Assembly: GCA_964058805.1 (NCBI GenBank)
Contig: CAXKVV010000282.1
Location: forward strand, 310,001-374,000
DNA length: 64,000 nt
Direction of reading: 5' to 3'
Source: Schoenoplectus triqueter
Taxonomy: Eukaryota > Streptophyta > Magnoliopsida > Poales > Cyperaceae
The position numbers and the translations under genes were made by a program. How positions within the stretch are numbered: position 1 is the stretch's first letter; every line of letters begins with the position of its first letter. Below are positions 46,357-60,031 of the stretch, one piece after another. The notes under the pieces were generated by a model that saw only the letters and a program-made list of their open reading frames with translations, was not told where the DNA came from and made no database searches.

Positions 46357-46846
46357 TGACATCCCGTACCAACTCAAACAATACGTTGAAGAATTAATAT
46401 GAGAAAGACAATTAACTCAGCGATACAAAACATAACGGTTGAGAAGGATTGAAAAGGAGGTATAATGATATATTCAAAAGTCCTTGGTCAGTCAAAATTA
46501 ATGGCTAATTTTCGGAGGTCATTAAACATACCTTAAATTCACATTCATTCACTAAATATTGATGTTTGACCAAAATTATTCACTAAGCTTTCACTCATAT
46601 ATATTTTCATATCAAATTTAAAAATATTGAGAATGTAAGGCACAAGCATTATTTACTGAGCTTTAGTATTTAACAACAAGGATAAAAGATTGGTACACGT
46701 AAATTATTCATCATCAAAGGTAATCTAGAACAGAACTAAATTCTATAACTGCATCAGTACAGGGAAGGGAACTAAAACATATTAAAATCTGCCAAAGGAG
46801 AAAGGCCTAAAGTACACAAAAAAAAATCGGCAAGAAGCTGGTGCAA

Positions 46847-49800
46847 TTATTTCTCCAGCCGCCGCAATACATCCTCCGCAAAGATCTGCTGCCTGAAAAA
46901 TACAAATTCAACATATGGGCACAAATATGTACTGCCCATCAAAACTAGCAAAACATGCATCCAATATGCAAAATAACACATAAATGAGATAAAATGTTCT
47001 AGTTAGATGGGCAATGAGCATTATTAAACTGAGAAATAACAAACATTGTGAACCAAAAAGACTTTGGATATCGTCAACTTCCGACTACAAAAGTTGACTT
47101 GAAAAGATGGTTATGACAATGACTTCAACAAAATAGATCCTACGCGGTGAAATTAATTTCATTTAAACACTTTCAAATTTCAAAGCACTCAAACAAACCC
47201 ATAGGATGTGGAAATTGCAACCAGTATGAGCCAATATAGGTGACGTCAGCAGAAAAACAAGTCAGATAAAATTAAGAGGGGATCCTATCCCATCCAAGCA
47301 GACATGTTGATTTTTTATGCAAAATAGAGACGTGCTAAACTTTAATACTATAAATTAGCATACTTCCTTTCTGTAAGCTTAGGACTTGGACGGAAATACT
47401 TGAGATAACCGTCCCATGGCACCTTTTTTAGACCTGCTCTTGCAGCTATCATGTCTCTGACCCTACATCAACAAATTAATAGAAAACAATAAATGTTAAA
47501 TCTCATGGCACTAAAAAGCTACTAAAACCACTCACTTAACCATAAACTATAAGTGTGCCTATTTCAACCAAAAAAAGAGAGTAAATATTGTGCATCTTTC
47601 TCTGAAACACAATAGCCTAAGCCATTTTGACTGCTACAACAAAAATAAATAAATAAATAAAATGGCCTACATCCCCTCATTTAGTTCTCCAATGGGATTG
47701 GAAAGAGGTGCTATAGATTGTGGGTGTTTCAATGACTAACCCCCCCAACCCCCCAAAAAAAAAAATTTTAAAGGCCTAAATCTTTCTATCTTGTGGAATA
47801 ACTTTGTGAGAAAGTTAAAAATACATTACTGAAAAGTAAAATTGAATATGGAACAAAAGCTCAATACCTTTCAGCAAATTCAATAGCAGTTTCACCAGGT
47901 TGGAGATACTGAGGCTCCAAGTACCAGACATCACACACCACAGCCCATGATGTCATCAACCTCAACAAGTGCATGGTGAATGACTGCCTGTTAGTCCGAT
48001 AAAAAGAATATGTCAAAGTACTATAACCTGACAACTTTTTAATATATCTGTCATTTTGCATTGTATCAATCCCAATGGAGAAAATAATTGAACCAAGAGT
48101 TATCATAGAGAAATACAAAGTCACATGGGAACTCATTAGCAGCTCATTTGAAAGAAAGAAAAGAAGGGAAGAAACAAAAAATAACAATAAACGTCTAATC
48201 TAAGACCAATAAGAACCCTCGAGTTTTAATGACCTTCCTAGCCTAACAATCTAACATGTTAAAGTTTCAAAAAGAAAATAAATATTTTAGCACCAATCAA
48301 AGGATATATGTATCTTACTTCTTGCTATTCCAGAAGGCATCCACAAATATTTTGTTGTATTTTATTGCTACCGGGCAAATAGCACAGCATAACTCAAATG
48401 CACCCTGCAATAGCAGATACCAACAAAAGCATAACCTATTTTATAATCCCATCCTATTGACTCCAGGACTGCTAACTTAAAATTTTAAAAATCATTATGA
48501 CAGCAAGCAAAGAGATAACAACACATCTTCAGTTAAAGAACTGCTTGGATTTATTACAAGCTAGGTAATTTTGCAAACAATAAACATATGAATGTACCGG
48601 CTTTTATCCAAATTTGATACTAATCTTATTTAAAACTAACCTTCTTAAACATGACAGTGTACTGATTATTAACACAAGTTCCCTCAGGAAATATCAGGAG
48701 AGGATTGTTGTCTACACCTTGAACATGCTCTCGTAACCTGCATAAAGGAGCTCAGTGAATTAACAATCCCGAGAAAGCAATAGTCTACACCTCCCACAAT
48801 AACCATAATCAGATAACAAGGGTACATTGACATATATAAATGCCTTGGTGGTGCGTATTGTTAATTATCACAGCCACACAAAGAACTCCTTTCCTTCTAT
48901 TCAAAATAATTATAAATTTGATTAATTTCTACATAAATAAACTCTCACAAGACTAATTGTGCTTTGCAGCTAAATTGGGGTTGTCATAAGGTTCCGATAA
49001 AATGTTCAGCCAGGAATCTTTGAGCTCAAATATTAAGGAAAAAAAGAGCAACTTTACTTTCTTGTTACAACTTCACGGTCCTTGGACTCAGTACGGTTGA
49101 ACCAAATGCAACCCACACTTTCTAGAATGGTCTTCTGAATAAATCCTATTTCCACAAAAGTGAAAAAATCAAACTATATAACTGCAATAGAACAGAAATC
49201 AAGTTAAATAATATTTAAGATTCATTCATAATATTCTGATCTCTCTGATATTGGCATCTTAAATTTTGTACTTAAGTACTTTCTTAGTCATAGAATGGAG
49301 GAATTATCAAGCAAGATGATCAGTTCCAATTCATTGACTTTTATATTATAAACTCAGTAGAATGATACATAATGAAAATTGCAGGAAGGCATTTCCCTTT
49401 TTCATTACTTGCTCAGAAATACTTTATTGAGTACTTAAAAAGGTATACACTCTGTATCATTGGTCCAATTATTTGGACAGTTGCTCAGAAATACTTTATT
49501 GAGACCTAAAAGATATACACTCTGTATCATTGGTCCAATAATTCTATCTTCAAAGATACATGTAGCCAAAAATGACTAGAATGCAGTCTATTTTACCAAG
49601 GTTACTTAACAAAAATCCTTCGAGTTAAACAGAGCAAGGACGCTATTGCCAACCTAACTGTTGTACTTTTGTTGCTTGTTTCCTAAATAGTCTCGAGCAA
49701 CAATAATTAAACAGAGAATGGCCATTAAGATTTGTCTAGGCCACTAGTTCAATAAAAAAGTTGAGCTTTGTCAATTTTCTAGTGGCCCTACAGGGTGCAG

Positions 49801-51691
49801 AAAAACCTAATAGTAAGATACCATAGTCTATTGTAAACTGGTGCATAAAAAAATGATGGCAGAGAGAATTTACTAACCAACCCAACCAGGATGTTTCTGC
49901 ATAATGACCGCAAATGCTGTCATTTGCTCAAGAATTATAAAATCAATCATCGAAGTATGATTTGCAACAAAGACCTGTAAAATAAAGAATAATACTTGAA
50001 AATGTTGCCATTTGGTCATGGGGTTGCCTGGGTCCAGGCCAAATTAAATTAGCTGAACCTTCATATTTTTTCTTCTATTATTCTTTTTTACTTTTGGTCC
50101 ACAAAACTGTTAACTGTACCAAACTGAATTATTCTACCAATCATATTGAATAATCCAAAATTCAATTTGTTTCATTTGGTCCAAATGATATAACCAAGCA
50201 AATATCATAAGCTCGTTTTATAAGCGAGAATATATATTTAACTAGCCAGTTCATATATTTAACCTAATTTCTAGATGTCAACATGAAACTGTATACTAAT
50301 TAAACAACGGAACAAAGTGAAACCTGATGAGGGCGCATGCTTGGACGGGGGCCATGATACTTCACCACTCCAGTCCATGAAGCAACAAAAACACCGCACA
50401 TCATTTCTACCAGCTTTCTCTGTATAATTAAATATCATAAACAAAAGAAAACAAATATATATGCTTCGGAAGAGAAAATATGAGTAGCACCTCCAGCATT
50501 CTAGTCGATGAGGATTAAAAGATTTACAGAATGTAACCTCCGAACATTCCAATTTTCAATGAAGCAGGAGTTTGTCAAAACTCAGCGGCACTAAACAATT
50601 GCTGAATATATGAAATTGTAACTGCACTAAGAATACTGATGATCTAGCTTAACATGTCAAAATTTTCCGATTTGAAGGGAAATTTAATTGAAGTTTCACC
50701 TCAATTTTACGCCTCAACTTGTCTTGGCCTTTCAATAAGATATGTGCAGGGATAAAACCTGCCCAGAAAATAACCCACCCGAGAAGCAATGTGAAAAGCC
50801 TGCAAAACATTAGGCAAAATTATAGCTTCTTTAGATATCAGACAAACAGAAAAAATGAGTTGCCTTATTTGGCTGATCTCCTAAGTTCTGTTGGCAAGAT
50901 GCCTCTGTATGGATAAAATTTGAGGGCTTGACCCTCATCTTTCTCAAAAAAAAAAAAGAATGTAAAAAAAAAGAAGATGCCTCTGTATGGAGACACATAC
51001 TACAAGCTGCTGATGTTTTTCTCATATGAAGAAATTCTATTACAATCCAGTGCAAGATGAATTGATGGAAAAGACAGGTACCTCAGCGGAAATAGTATCC
51101 CATATCTTACTAGAACTCCCAAACACCACAACGGGAACAGATAAATGTTCCAATTCCATGGTTCAGGTGAATTGGATTTAAAGCAACGGGTGAAGGAATC
51201 CTGCATGAACAGCACAAAGGAACATATAAATCCCAAAAGGTCTTATTCTTGCAAACAAAATTAAAATGCACTTAATGAAGTACATTATGTCAATGGCACA
51301 TGTAACAAATTTAAAAGAAACTTAGTTATCAGGGAGCAAATAAAAACAATTTTAACTGAAAGAAGGCAGCAAGTCAGCAACTCACATCAACGATGGCACC
51401 AGCAGCCTCAGTTAAAGTGGGGGAGATATCGAGGAGGTCCCTCCTGAATTCCAAGTTGAACGGACAGATTCAAACAACAATAAAAGCACATCAGATGATA
51501 TGGGAAATAATAGAAGATAAAGCCATGAAATGAGACACGACACTCTGAATCAACCAAAAAAAAAGACGAGGCACTCACAGATGAAGATTCTTGGGGGAAT
51601 CACAGCCAGGGATAGAATCAGGAGGAAGGTATTCCTCGAGATTCGGCCGGTCCAAATCCATCTCTGCATTAGTTGATTCCATTCCCGCCAT
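46847..51691 (-). CDS. GPAT9: Glycerol-3-phosphate acyltransferase 9, twelve coding exons
   Basis: Model on the minus strand: exons 51579-51691, 51386-51443, 51082-51200, 50700-50799, 50324-50419, 49878-49974, 49058-49145, 48641-48737, 48319-48404, 47868-47987, 47364-47462 and 46847-46892. Junctions are GT-AG with matching phases, giving 372 residues (Arabidopsis GPAT9 has 376). The enzyme acylates sn-glycerol-3-phosphate at sn-1 in the ER membrane, the first step of phospholipid and triacylglycerol synthesis. Visible features are ISPTLTEAAGAIVDDSFTRC, hydrophobic segments at about 73-115, acyltransferase motif NHTSMID (167-173), FPEGT (240-244), and a C-terminus ending LRRLEK. All are conserved and no lesion is seen. 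Intron 6 carries a 72-bp tandem duplication. Confidence 0.95.
49409..49545. repeat. 72-bp tandem duplication inside GPAT9 intron 6
   Basis: Two copies start TTGCTCAGAAATACTTTATT at 49409 and 49481 and both run to TCTGTATCATTGGTCCAAT, with small differences. It lies between exons 6 and 7 and should be spliced out. Confidence 0.8.
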
Positions 51692-51699
51692 CTCCGTCC

Positions 51700-52210
51700 T
51701 CTCTTCCTCAAACAGACAAAAACGGAATCTTCCTGCTCATTATATTGCGCTTAGGTCTGCACAGAACATAGCAAGATGTCAACATAAAATATTCAGCAAC
51801 TAACAAAAGCATCCAAAATTGAACAGTTGTAAAAGAACATTCAGACATTCAATATTAGTTAATCATCTTCTACATTTCTAAATCCTGCTCTAAACGAAAG
51901 AAACTTAAGGCATGAAAAATCAGATTACCTATTGAAGGATTCAGTCCCTGGGCCGATGCGAAGGGGCAAGAGAGTAGAGGAGGCCTGGAGGGGAACGAAA
52001 AAGAGTTTACACAGGAGGAAGAGGAGGGCTGGAGGGGAAGTCGGAGAGGGGAGAGGAGGGGAGAGGAGGGCGAAGTCGGGGTGGGGGAGAGGACAGAGGC
52101 GGCGATGGAGCGGAGAAGTGAGCTACTTGGCTCTGGGCCGCTGCGAAGTGCTGCTGTCGATGAGAATCGGATTTGTTTCTCGCTGCGAAGTGAGCTCCTC
52201 GCTTCCAAAT
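51700..52210 (-). other. GPAT9 5' leader and promoter-proximal region
   Basis: Minus strand: a GC-rich block (about 51930-52205) is followed by CAATAG|GTAATC, a plausible donor at about 51928-51929. An acceptor should lie between there and ATG 51691; AGCAG at about 51740 and TGCAG at about 51757 are candidates. The open frames across this block are best explained by its composition. Confidence 0.45.
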
Positions 52211-52279
52211 TATGAGGGCTTTTTCTTTTTCTTTTTCTTTTTTATCAATTTTGTTTATGGATTTGTATCAAATATTTAA

Positions 52280-53880
52280 CTCGTCCATTTTTTTGAAAAT
52301 CACTTATGATCGGTATTCAAACGAAATCCTATAATTTTCTTCTAGTTATATAATTTATTTTCTTCTAGTTATATATTTTATCTCGTCCATTTTTTGACCG
52401 GCTACAAGTCAGCCCTCCCTGTTCTATATTTTATTTTCTTTTTGGTTGTGAAAGTTTAGGATGATAAGAAACTTGTCAAATATTCCGAGTATTATTCTAT
52501 ACTAGGGTAGGATGTAATTTAGATTTCATTCCGATAATATAGTCCTCAAATAAATAATTAATAATATAAAATTTTAAATATATTTAATAAAATTTTAACA
52601 TTAAAAAATTTAGACACGATGTTTTTACTCATTTGTCTGATCTGTACCATATTCGATAAGACGGGTATGGATAAAAAAAATTATTAACTTATTTGATATG
52701 AATAAGAGTAAGAATTTTTTTCGTTAAGTAAATGAGTGAAAGTCATATCATACATGTTTGTCAATAGCATAAATTATTTTTATTATTTCAAATAATATCT
52801 CATATGATATTTTTTTTCTATGTTAGTTGTCCGAGTTCTGTAAGTTAATTATTATGAATTATAATTATTATTATTTTTAAATTTAATTATCTTATAAATT
52901 ATAATATTTAAATGATATTTAATATAGTACTCATTAAGATGATTGAATGAGACGATGTAAGATTTTATTTTAGACAAGATGATATTTTTGTTTTTAATAT
53001 ATTTTATTTTTTAGTTAAAAAAATTGACAAAAGATGTTTGTATTTTTTTAATTTATTTGTTTTGAAATGACTTAAGTTAGAATTGATTGTATAGTTATAT
53101 TTTTATTTTCATACTAGCAAAATAAAGATATATTTATATGAATGGAATGAATTATTATTTTTTTATAAATAATGTAAAACTAAGTAATATATTAGTATTA
53201 TTCGTTAGCATCCATTACATTTCGTTAACCGTTTATTTTAACGGATAAGGGTAGGATATGAGTAAGTCTAATTTTAATGGGTAAGGATTGGATATAGGTA
53301 AAAATAATTTCATATTGGTATGATAATGAAAATATCTCCACCCGACTTATATTGTACCCATTGACACCCTATTCTCGAGTCATCAAATATGATCTTCACT
53401 CTTTGACCTTGTTCTTCCTCAAAAGTGCATTAAACACTCTGAGAATGGCCTAATATGTCCCTTAGCCCCCTCTGTACCGAATGTGGTCGAAGATGTGGAG
53501 AAAGACAACTAGGTTTTTTCACAAATAGACAGGAGATGTCAAAGAAGACTGCAATTGATTCTCAGTCGGCTGTCAGATTTTCCCGTGTGCGGTCTATACG
53601 AAGGAAGTGTGTGGTCTGCATGCTCGGCTCTAGTGCCCGGATTCATCCAATTATTGACCTGAGTGCGTTCAAATGCTCCAAAAACTCCATAAACCTCAAA
53701 TCAAAGCCAAAAGAGAGCAGTACCCCCAAATTAGGAGCAATATATAACTAAATAACATAAAATGCATGTAAAAAGGGCTAAAGTTTTAGTGATCAAATTT
53801 TATCAAAATATAGGTGCAATTGAGATATATCAATGCTCACTTAAGATTCAATATTCATTGTTATGTAATTAGCTACGCAT
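52280..53880. other. Intergenic DNA, mostly AT-rich
   Basis: No supported gene. 53450-53760 is less AT-rich with a short frame lacking any domain; its text resembles retroelement non-coding DNA, but I cannot assign it. Confidence 0.4.
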
Positions 53881-55669
53881 AAGGATATAATAGTCTCCCA
53901 AGTAATTATATTGATGTTGTTATAAAAAAAGAGTCTAAAGTGATAGTTAATCAATAACCTAAGAAATGGTCAATGCAAATGGGTAATTGGTTGGTAAGGA
54001 TAAATACTACGTACATGAATCAAAGATATGAATAAGAAAAATATGCAAGAAAGAGCGAACTACAACACAAGTAAAAAAATATGGAGATCAAGTTGTCAAA
54101 AATGATTTAGCAAGTAGAGAACAAATACAACTTGATACAATGTTCAACAATCACAAACTAGGATATCAATCAACTAAGAGAATATAACGAATCAACAATA
54201 TATTTAAAGATTTCATAAAAATGCTAACTAAAGTACTAAAAGTAAGAATACTCAATTTTAACAGAGTTCGGCATACAAATCCTACATATCCAGGGTTTCA
54301 CTCCATTAACGAAGTGTCAATATATATATATAGAGGAAGACTAAAATACAATGTGTTGCACGGATGCACCAATGCACCGCGTTAAAATCTCAAAATTAAA
54401 GTTAAATTCTTGTAGAAAATTAAATTTATATTTTTTGAATTTTTTTTGCTATTTTTTTGGGTCAAGAAAAATTGCTTAATTTAAGGATTTTGGATCGTCC
54501 AATAGTGATGATTTTCTTTCTACCCAAAAAATAGAAAAAAAATAAAAAAAATTGATTTTATATAAGAATTTAATATGGAGGTTAAATTGAACGGTTTGGA
54601 TTAATTATTTTTAACTTAAATTTTAAAATTTTAACGCGGTGCACGAGTACATTTGTGCAACGTGTTGTATTTTAGTCTTCCTCTATATATATATCACAAA
54701 AGGTCTTACAAAAAGAGTGAAGACTTGACTCTTTTACAAAACTCTAGTAAAATAAAAGACACAAGTCAAACAAAGAACAAAGAAATTAGCATTTGAGAAT
54801 CAGAAAAATAAGCAAAAAGCTCCAACAAATATGAGCACACAAGCTTTAAGAAGAGTACAATAATTCAAAATGACAATATATTTTTAGCTAAGGATTTGGC
54901 TATGATTAAATAATTAAAAAAAAATTATTGTGTTTGTAAGGAGAGAATGTTGTGCTATTTCTTTGAAATTGCTTAAAGATAGCTCAATATTGAGATAGTT
55001 TCTAATAAAATGACAGATATGGAGCAATCCCTTTATATAGAGCATCAGAAGTTAGGTAGATAGTTTTTTGTCCAGTAATACGTTACCAACAGTTACAAAT
55101 CGTTATAACACTAATTTATTTTAATTATGAACTGCTAAGAATACCTTGTTAGTTCTCATGAAACTTTATGAATCATTATAACGGCTTGCGGAGAAGGATT
55201 AAGTCGTTATAGTGTTTGACTAAAAAGCTATAATGTTTGATTGTGTTGACCAATGATTTTTTCAACTCTGACAAGTTTGCCTTACTACAAGATCATTATA
55301 ACGTCTTGGTGAACTGTTACAACATCTCAAGTCGTTCATTGGTTCCCGACTGTTAAATAATGATAACCTCTATAAAAAATATATAGTTTTCTGTCTTAGA
55401 ATTTTTTTGAGTAGAAGAGGTGAACCGTTATAATGGTTGGTAAATCGTTATAACGTTTTGCTACGTAGAAAGTTATTTTCTTGCTAAGAAATTAAACCTT
55501 TACAAATTATGATTCTAAGTCTTTCAAGTCTTCTTCTAGCTGTTTTCAGCATACATCTTGATCATTTTTAAAGTCTTTATAGGATCTCATAAAAGTCTTA
55601 AAAAATTATAAAATTTAAATGTATTATATTGCAAAATGACAAATAAAAAATATTTTATTTAGTACAACA
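53880..55669. mobile_element. LTR-type repeat related to the solo LTR at 13.26-14.52 kb, with a nested MITE
   Basis: It shares AACAGAGTTCGG (54260), clusters of CGTTATAACG-like words (55090-55460) and an end ...TTTAGTACAACA at about 55669 with the 13.26-14.52 kb LTR (end ...TTTAGTGCAACA). The left boundary and target duplication were not found, so the start is approximate. No coding domain was seen. Confidence 0.5.
54332..54684. mobile_element. Foldback MITE E (AGAGGAAGACTAAAATACAA ends), in (TA)n
   Basis: The ends AGAGGAAGACTAAAATACAA are inverted and identical. The arms continue through GTTGCAC...TGCACCGCGTTAAAAT. (TA)n flanks both sides. It is nested in the LTR-type repeat at 53.88-55.67 kb. 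Confidence 0.85.
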
Positions 55670-56530
55670 TTTGTTTTATCTATTTTTTAACAGATCTTTA
55701 GATGTTACACTTAACAATCATCTTCACACTCTATGCAATTTCTTATTAGGTATAACACTCAATGACAAAAAATCAAATCATTTTTTTACAACGGAATCAC
55801 AATATGATCTATATCTATACTATTATATAAAACACATAAGAATTGGACGGATCCATTTTTTATCATTTCTTTCAAATTTTTTATATCCCAAAATACCCTT
55901 TATCTAATGATTTACATTAATTTTGACTAATCAGACGAACATGATAGCGTTCATTATTTTGTATTCCTCTTTATTTCTTTGCCATATAGGAGAAAGGGAA
56001 TTAAAGTTGAGAGAAATCATGCGATATTATATCTGATATAGCATATGTAATTGATCTTTTCCGTATTAGAATGACATACATATTATCATGTGATATTTTT
56101 CTGTATCTAAATAAAAAAATCGCTGCAATGCACGGGTACACAACTAGTTAGTTATAATCTGGAGCAAGTGAATTTTCATATTAAAAAATTAGTCGATACA
56201 TATTCCCTTTAAAATAAAAAAATCTTATGGTTAGTGCATTTTTTTTAACTAAAGATAATCTAATAAAAAAAAGTTGGTCATGAATTCAAAATTGCATATT
56301 TTTGTAATGCCGACAAAACAATTTAGAAACTTTTTATTCATTGTTTTGTAGTATCTTACATTTGGAATTGAATATCTACTTACAATAATTTTTATTTTCA
56401 TTTACATTACAATACAATGGAAGAATTATGGTGAATTGGTCATTGTATACAACGACAACAATTATTTTTAGATTCTAAATTTTTAGGGTTTAGATTTTAG
56501 AATTTATGATTTAGGACTATGTTTCATGGT
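55670..56530. other. AT-rich intergenic DNA
   Basis: No supported gene. The open frame at 55671-55907 is unlike any family I know. Confidence 0.45.
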
Positions 56531-56539
56531 ATAGGTTTA

Positions 56540-56609
56540 GTGTGATCATTGTTATTAGAACTATTATTATTAGTAGTAGTATTACTATTATTATTATTAT
56601 GAATGTCTA

Positions 56610-56645
<36 letters not shown>

Positions 56646-56660
56646 GAATGCATTTATTAT
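56540..56660. repeat. (ATT)n microsatellite
   Basis: Runs of ATT/TTA triplets, the longest at about 56611-56644. A degenerate ATC/ATT tract also lies at 57060-57210. Confidence 0.85.
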
Positions 56661-56664
56661 TATT

Positions 56665-57055
56665 AGGAGCAAAACTAGTATATTGCTAGGAGCACGGGGC
56701 CCCTCCATGCTCCCAACACAAAAACTATCTATTAATCTTCGAAATTCAATTATGCATCTCAGTAAAAAATTTATATCAAAATCCTATGATATAAAAAATT
56801 CCTATTTTTAGAGTTTCTAAAGTATTTTGTTTTGGATTTTTAAGTGGTTTATTTTAATATGTAAAGATTGAATATTTTATTATTATTTAGCTTCATCTTA
56901 AAAATATAAAATAAATATTTATGAAACTAAAAAAATAAGTTTTTATACCCCATAAAGTTTTGATATAAATAATTTATTGAGAGAGAAATAAAAAATTTAA
57001 GATAATTAGATATATTTTTGACTTAGGAGCACAAAGGAGCACCTTAGTTTTACTC
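56665..57055. mobile_element. Foldback MITE J, distant relative of the ACCGTGA family
   Basis: The left GGAGCAAAACTAGTATATTG and the right, read inversely, TGAGTAAAACTAAGGTGCTC pair loosely. Both sides carry GGAGCAC words. The inner TATATCAAAATCCTATGATA resembles the interior of copies A, C and D. Confidence 0.5.
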
Positions 57056-57210
57056 ATGTTATTAGTACTATCATTATTATTATTTTATCATCATCATTAT
57101 TATCATCACCACCACTATTGTCATTATTTTCACTATCGTTATCAATCTCATCAGTCTCATCCTCGTCATTATTATCAGTATCATTGTCACTGTTATTATC
57201 ATTAATTTTT

Positions 57211-58739
57211 TAACATTTAATATCTCTGAGATCTATGCTTTCGGATTCGATTTCATTTCTAACATACCCCTAATTTATTGAGGATTAATCAAATATTGAA
57301 GTAAAGTCAAATATAATGATAATATAGATATCATTCATTCAATAGTCCCCCTAATGTTAATTCCTTACCAAGACAAATAACAACTTTTAATTTAGCGTAT
57401 ATAGGGGAAGAGTATTGGTTTGGAAGTGAATGACAAATTAATGGATAGCAATATAAGCATAATTTTAATAGTAGAACCCAAAACCTCTTCTCTTTCTGCT
57501 GGATTTTTTTTTCTGTTTTTGTTAATTTTCAGCTGGTTATGAAAAAGTTGGAAGTGCAGAAAAATATACAGTTAAGTTTGAAGGAAGGCTAACAGTTATT
57601 AATTGTTGAAAATATTAATTTGAAAACTAAAAATTTTCTCTTAATATTTTTTTTTTGTAAATATCCAATTGTTATAGTTGAATTGAAAGTTTTTTAACTG
57701 AAAAGGCGCATATTTCTTCTCAGCGCAATCTCTCCCTTTCTTTAATATATTTGGATTAATTCTCTTAATTAAATGTTGCTTGATAAATTAATTCCAGCGA
57801 CTCTCTCTCACTCTCTTTTGGTTTGGTATCACCGTATAGATGAGAGAAAAGAGATTATTGATTCATTTCTCCGGTTGAGTCCCCCTTATTATTCTTCTGT
57901 AGATTTATTTATAATCCAATTAAATTATTGATTCTGCTGTTGGATATTGACGGAGTTATCGTCACCTTTTTCATGGAAGTGCCCTGAGAAACGGAAACCC
58001 CGAATTATCTTAGCTATGCACTATATAGACGGAATTCGCTTAAGGACCGTGTGTGTCACGATCCGGGTAATACAATTCAATTTGAATTATTTCGATTGAT
58101 TTTATTACTATCCGAATTTCTAGTAAAAATATTCCAACATTAATTACTTTAAGTAGTATGACTTTTGAAACTTTGTTAGTACTGATGTTGTTCGTAAACT
58201 GATGGTGTTAGTTAATACCAGGTTGACATAAACAAAAACAGTCACACTTTGTATTTACAGTACCCGTCAAACCAATATGATATTTTATTACTTATTTCGA
58301 AATGAAATAAGTGGTTATAAACCACTTAAAACAAGACTTGATGGCTTGAAAATCACCGTGTAGCCTTTTATTTTATCGATTTTCAAATGTCAAATCTTTT
58401 TGAATTTTTGGACAGTACCTGTTGTACCTAGCCGTATTATACGAGTCATCCTTTCTAAATTAGAATAAATAAAAGACGGTCAATTTAGAAGGAAGATAAT
58501 TCAAAAATGTGAAGGAAAAATTCCAAAGTCATTCAGGGAAGAACTAAAAATCAGTGATTGCTAAATATATCAAAGTATAGAAAAATGTGCATCTTCATTT
58601 TAGAAACAAAAATAGCGAAATTTCTAAAACAAAATAAAAAACGGAAACGTGAATTTCGTTTTTTTAACAAAAATTCCTTTGAGAATTAATAATATTCTTA
58701 GTTATTTTTTAACAAAAAATCCATTGAGAAATTATAATA
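57211..58739. other. Intergenic DNA
   Basis: No supported gene. A TGTCACGATCCGGG word near 58055 recalls LTR starts, but no element could be delimited. Confidence 0.4.
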
Positions 58740-59268
58740 TCCTTTTTAAGAAAATTTTGAGACTCATGGCTCACTTGAGCCCATCTCGATTTTTTTAACA
58801 GCTCAGCTCGATTTCGGTTCGATCTTTTGTCAGTTTGATTTGCATTCGAGTTTATTATTTTTTCAATGGCTCAACTCGGTTCGACTCTTAAATAGCTCGA
58901 TGTTAGTTATTTTAATATTTCAGTTATAAAATTAGTAAAATATAGATAAATTAAATAATATAGTTTAGAAAATTAGAAAAATATATTTATTTACGCTATA
59001 ATTATGTATGATAATGTAAAAATATTAGTTATTTTTAAAATTTTATTATAAAATTAATAAAATATTAATTATTTTAACTCTAATTATTTATGATTATATA
59101 AAAATAAGTATAAAAATTATAATAACTGAGCTCATCTAGAGCTTGAACTCAGCTTGAGTTCGAGCCAGTTTGGTTCGATTTTAGCTCTGTTTGATTTCAA
59201 TTTGAGTTTGATCTAGTTTAATTCGATCTAGTTTGAGTTTGATTCGGTTCGATTCTTTTGTAGCCCTA
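58740..59268. mobile_element. Remnant with a hAT-type end (GTAGCCCTA) and GTTCGA repeats
   Basis: Subterminal-like blocks rich in GCTCGA / GGTTCGA words occur at 58760-58905 and 59125-59255. The right end ...TTGTAGCCCTA reads TAGGGCTACAAAAGAATCGA inversely, like a common plant hAT MITE group. A clear left terminus is missing. Confidence 0.45.
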
Positions 59269-59284
59269 CTTTTTTCCTCTTAAT

Positions 59285-59600
59285 CGTTCTCCTCTAAATT
59301 TTCTCTCTCTAAATTATTTGTCAAGCATTTTCACTTCCCCTCTTACGTTAATTGCTCTCCCCTCTTGTGTTTCTTTCCGCCTCTTTTATATCTCCATATT
59401 TCTTTATTTCTCATATTCATCCATCTCTTTTGCATCTCTCCAGTTCTCTCTCGCATATCTTCATCTCTCTTGTATTTCTCTCTCATATGTTTGTCATGCT
59501 CTCTCTCGTCTCTTATCTCTTTGTTGTTCTTTTTTTCTCTCTCTATCATATTTATTTGTCATGCTATTTTCTCTCATGAGCCTCCTCTCTCCTTTTCTTT
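59285..59600 (+). repeat. Pyrimidine-rich low-complexity tract
   Basis: Imperfect repeats of TTCTCTCTC / CATATTTCTCTC are open in several frames only because of base composition. Not a gene. Confidence 0.7.
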
Positions 59601-59659
59601 TTATGCTTTATGTAGTGATTCTCTTTGTTTAATATGTTATTTCATATATTAATTATTTA

Positions 59660-60031
59660 TGCAATTATGCTAAATAATGCTAATATTTAATATAAATATT
59701 TTTCAATCTAATATAATTAGTGTAAACATTTAATATAAATATTTTTAGTTGCATATAATTAGTGCAAATATTTAGTATATATATATTTTATTCTGATATA
59801 ATCAGTACACATGTATAGTATAATTATTTTTAATCACCATATAATTAGTGCAAATATTTAGTAAAAATACTTTTTAATCTAATATAATCAATATATACAT
59901 TAGGTATAAATATTTTTTAATCTGATATAATTGATGTAAGTATTTAGTAACTTGATATAATCATTGTAAGTATTTAATATAGATACTTTTTAGAGGAACT
60001 ATAATAATCTAGTATGATCATTTTTAATCAT
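59660..60031. repeat. AT-rich minisatellite, left part
   Basis: Diverged units of about 45 bases with the theme TAATCTGATATAATCAGTGC then AAATATTTAGTATAAATA. The array continues at 61392-61530 beyond the solo LTR. Confidence 0.7.

Larger units (their letters stand above)
45530..46846. other. Downstream flank of GPAT9, with a small foldback and a C-rich tract
   Basis: Apart from the MITE at 46120-46305 and the C-rich run at 46317-46356, no gene is seen. About 46650-46846 is probably the 3' untranslated region of GPAT9. Confidence 0.4.

Noticed and set aside
51870..52279. Frames of 112-115 codons on both strands
   Set aside because: GC-rich GPAT9 leader/promoter DNA with Ser/Pro or Gly/Arg-rich translations; better explained as leader than as a second gene.
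59318..59652. Several open frames of 68-104 codons
   Set aside because: Pyrimidine-rich low-complexity DNA gives Ser/Leu/Phe text in every frame.
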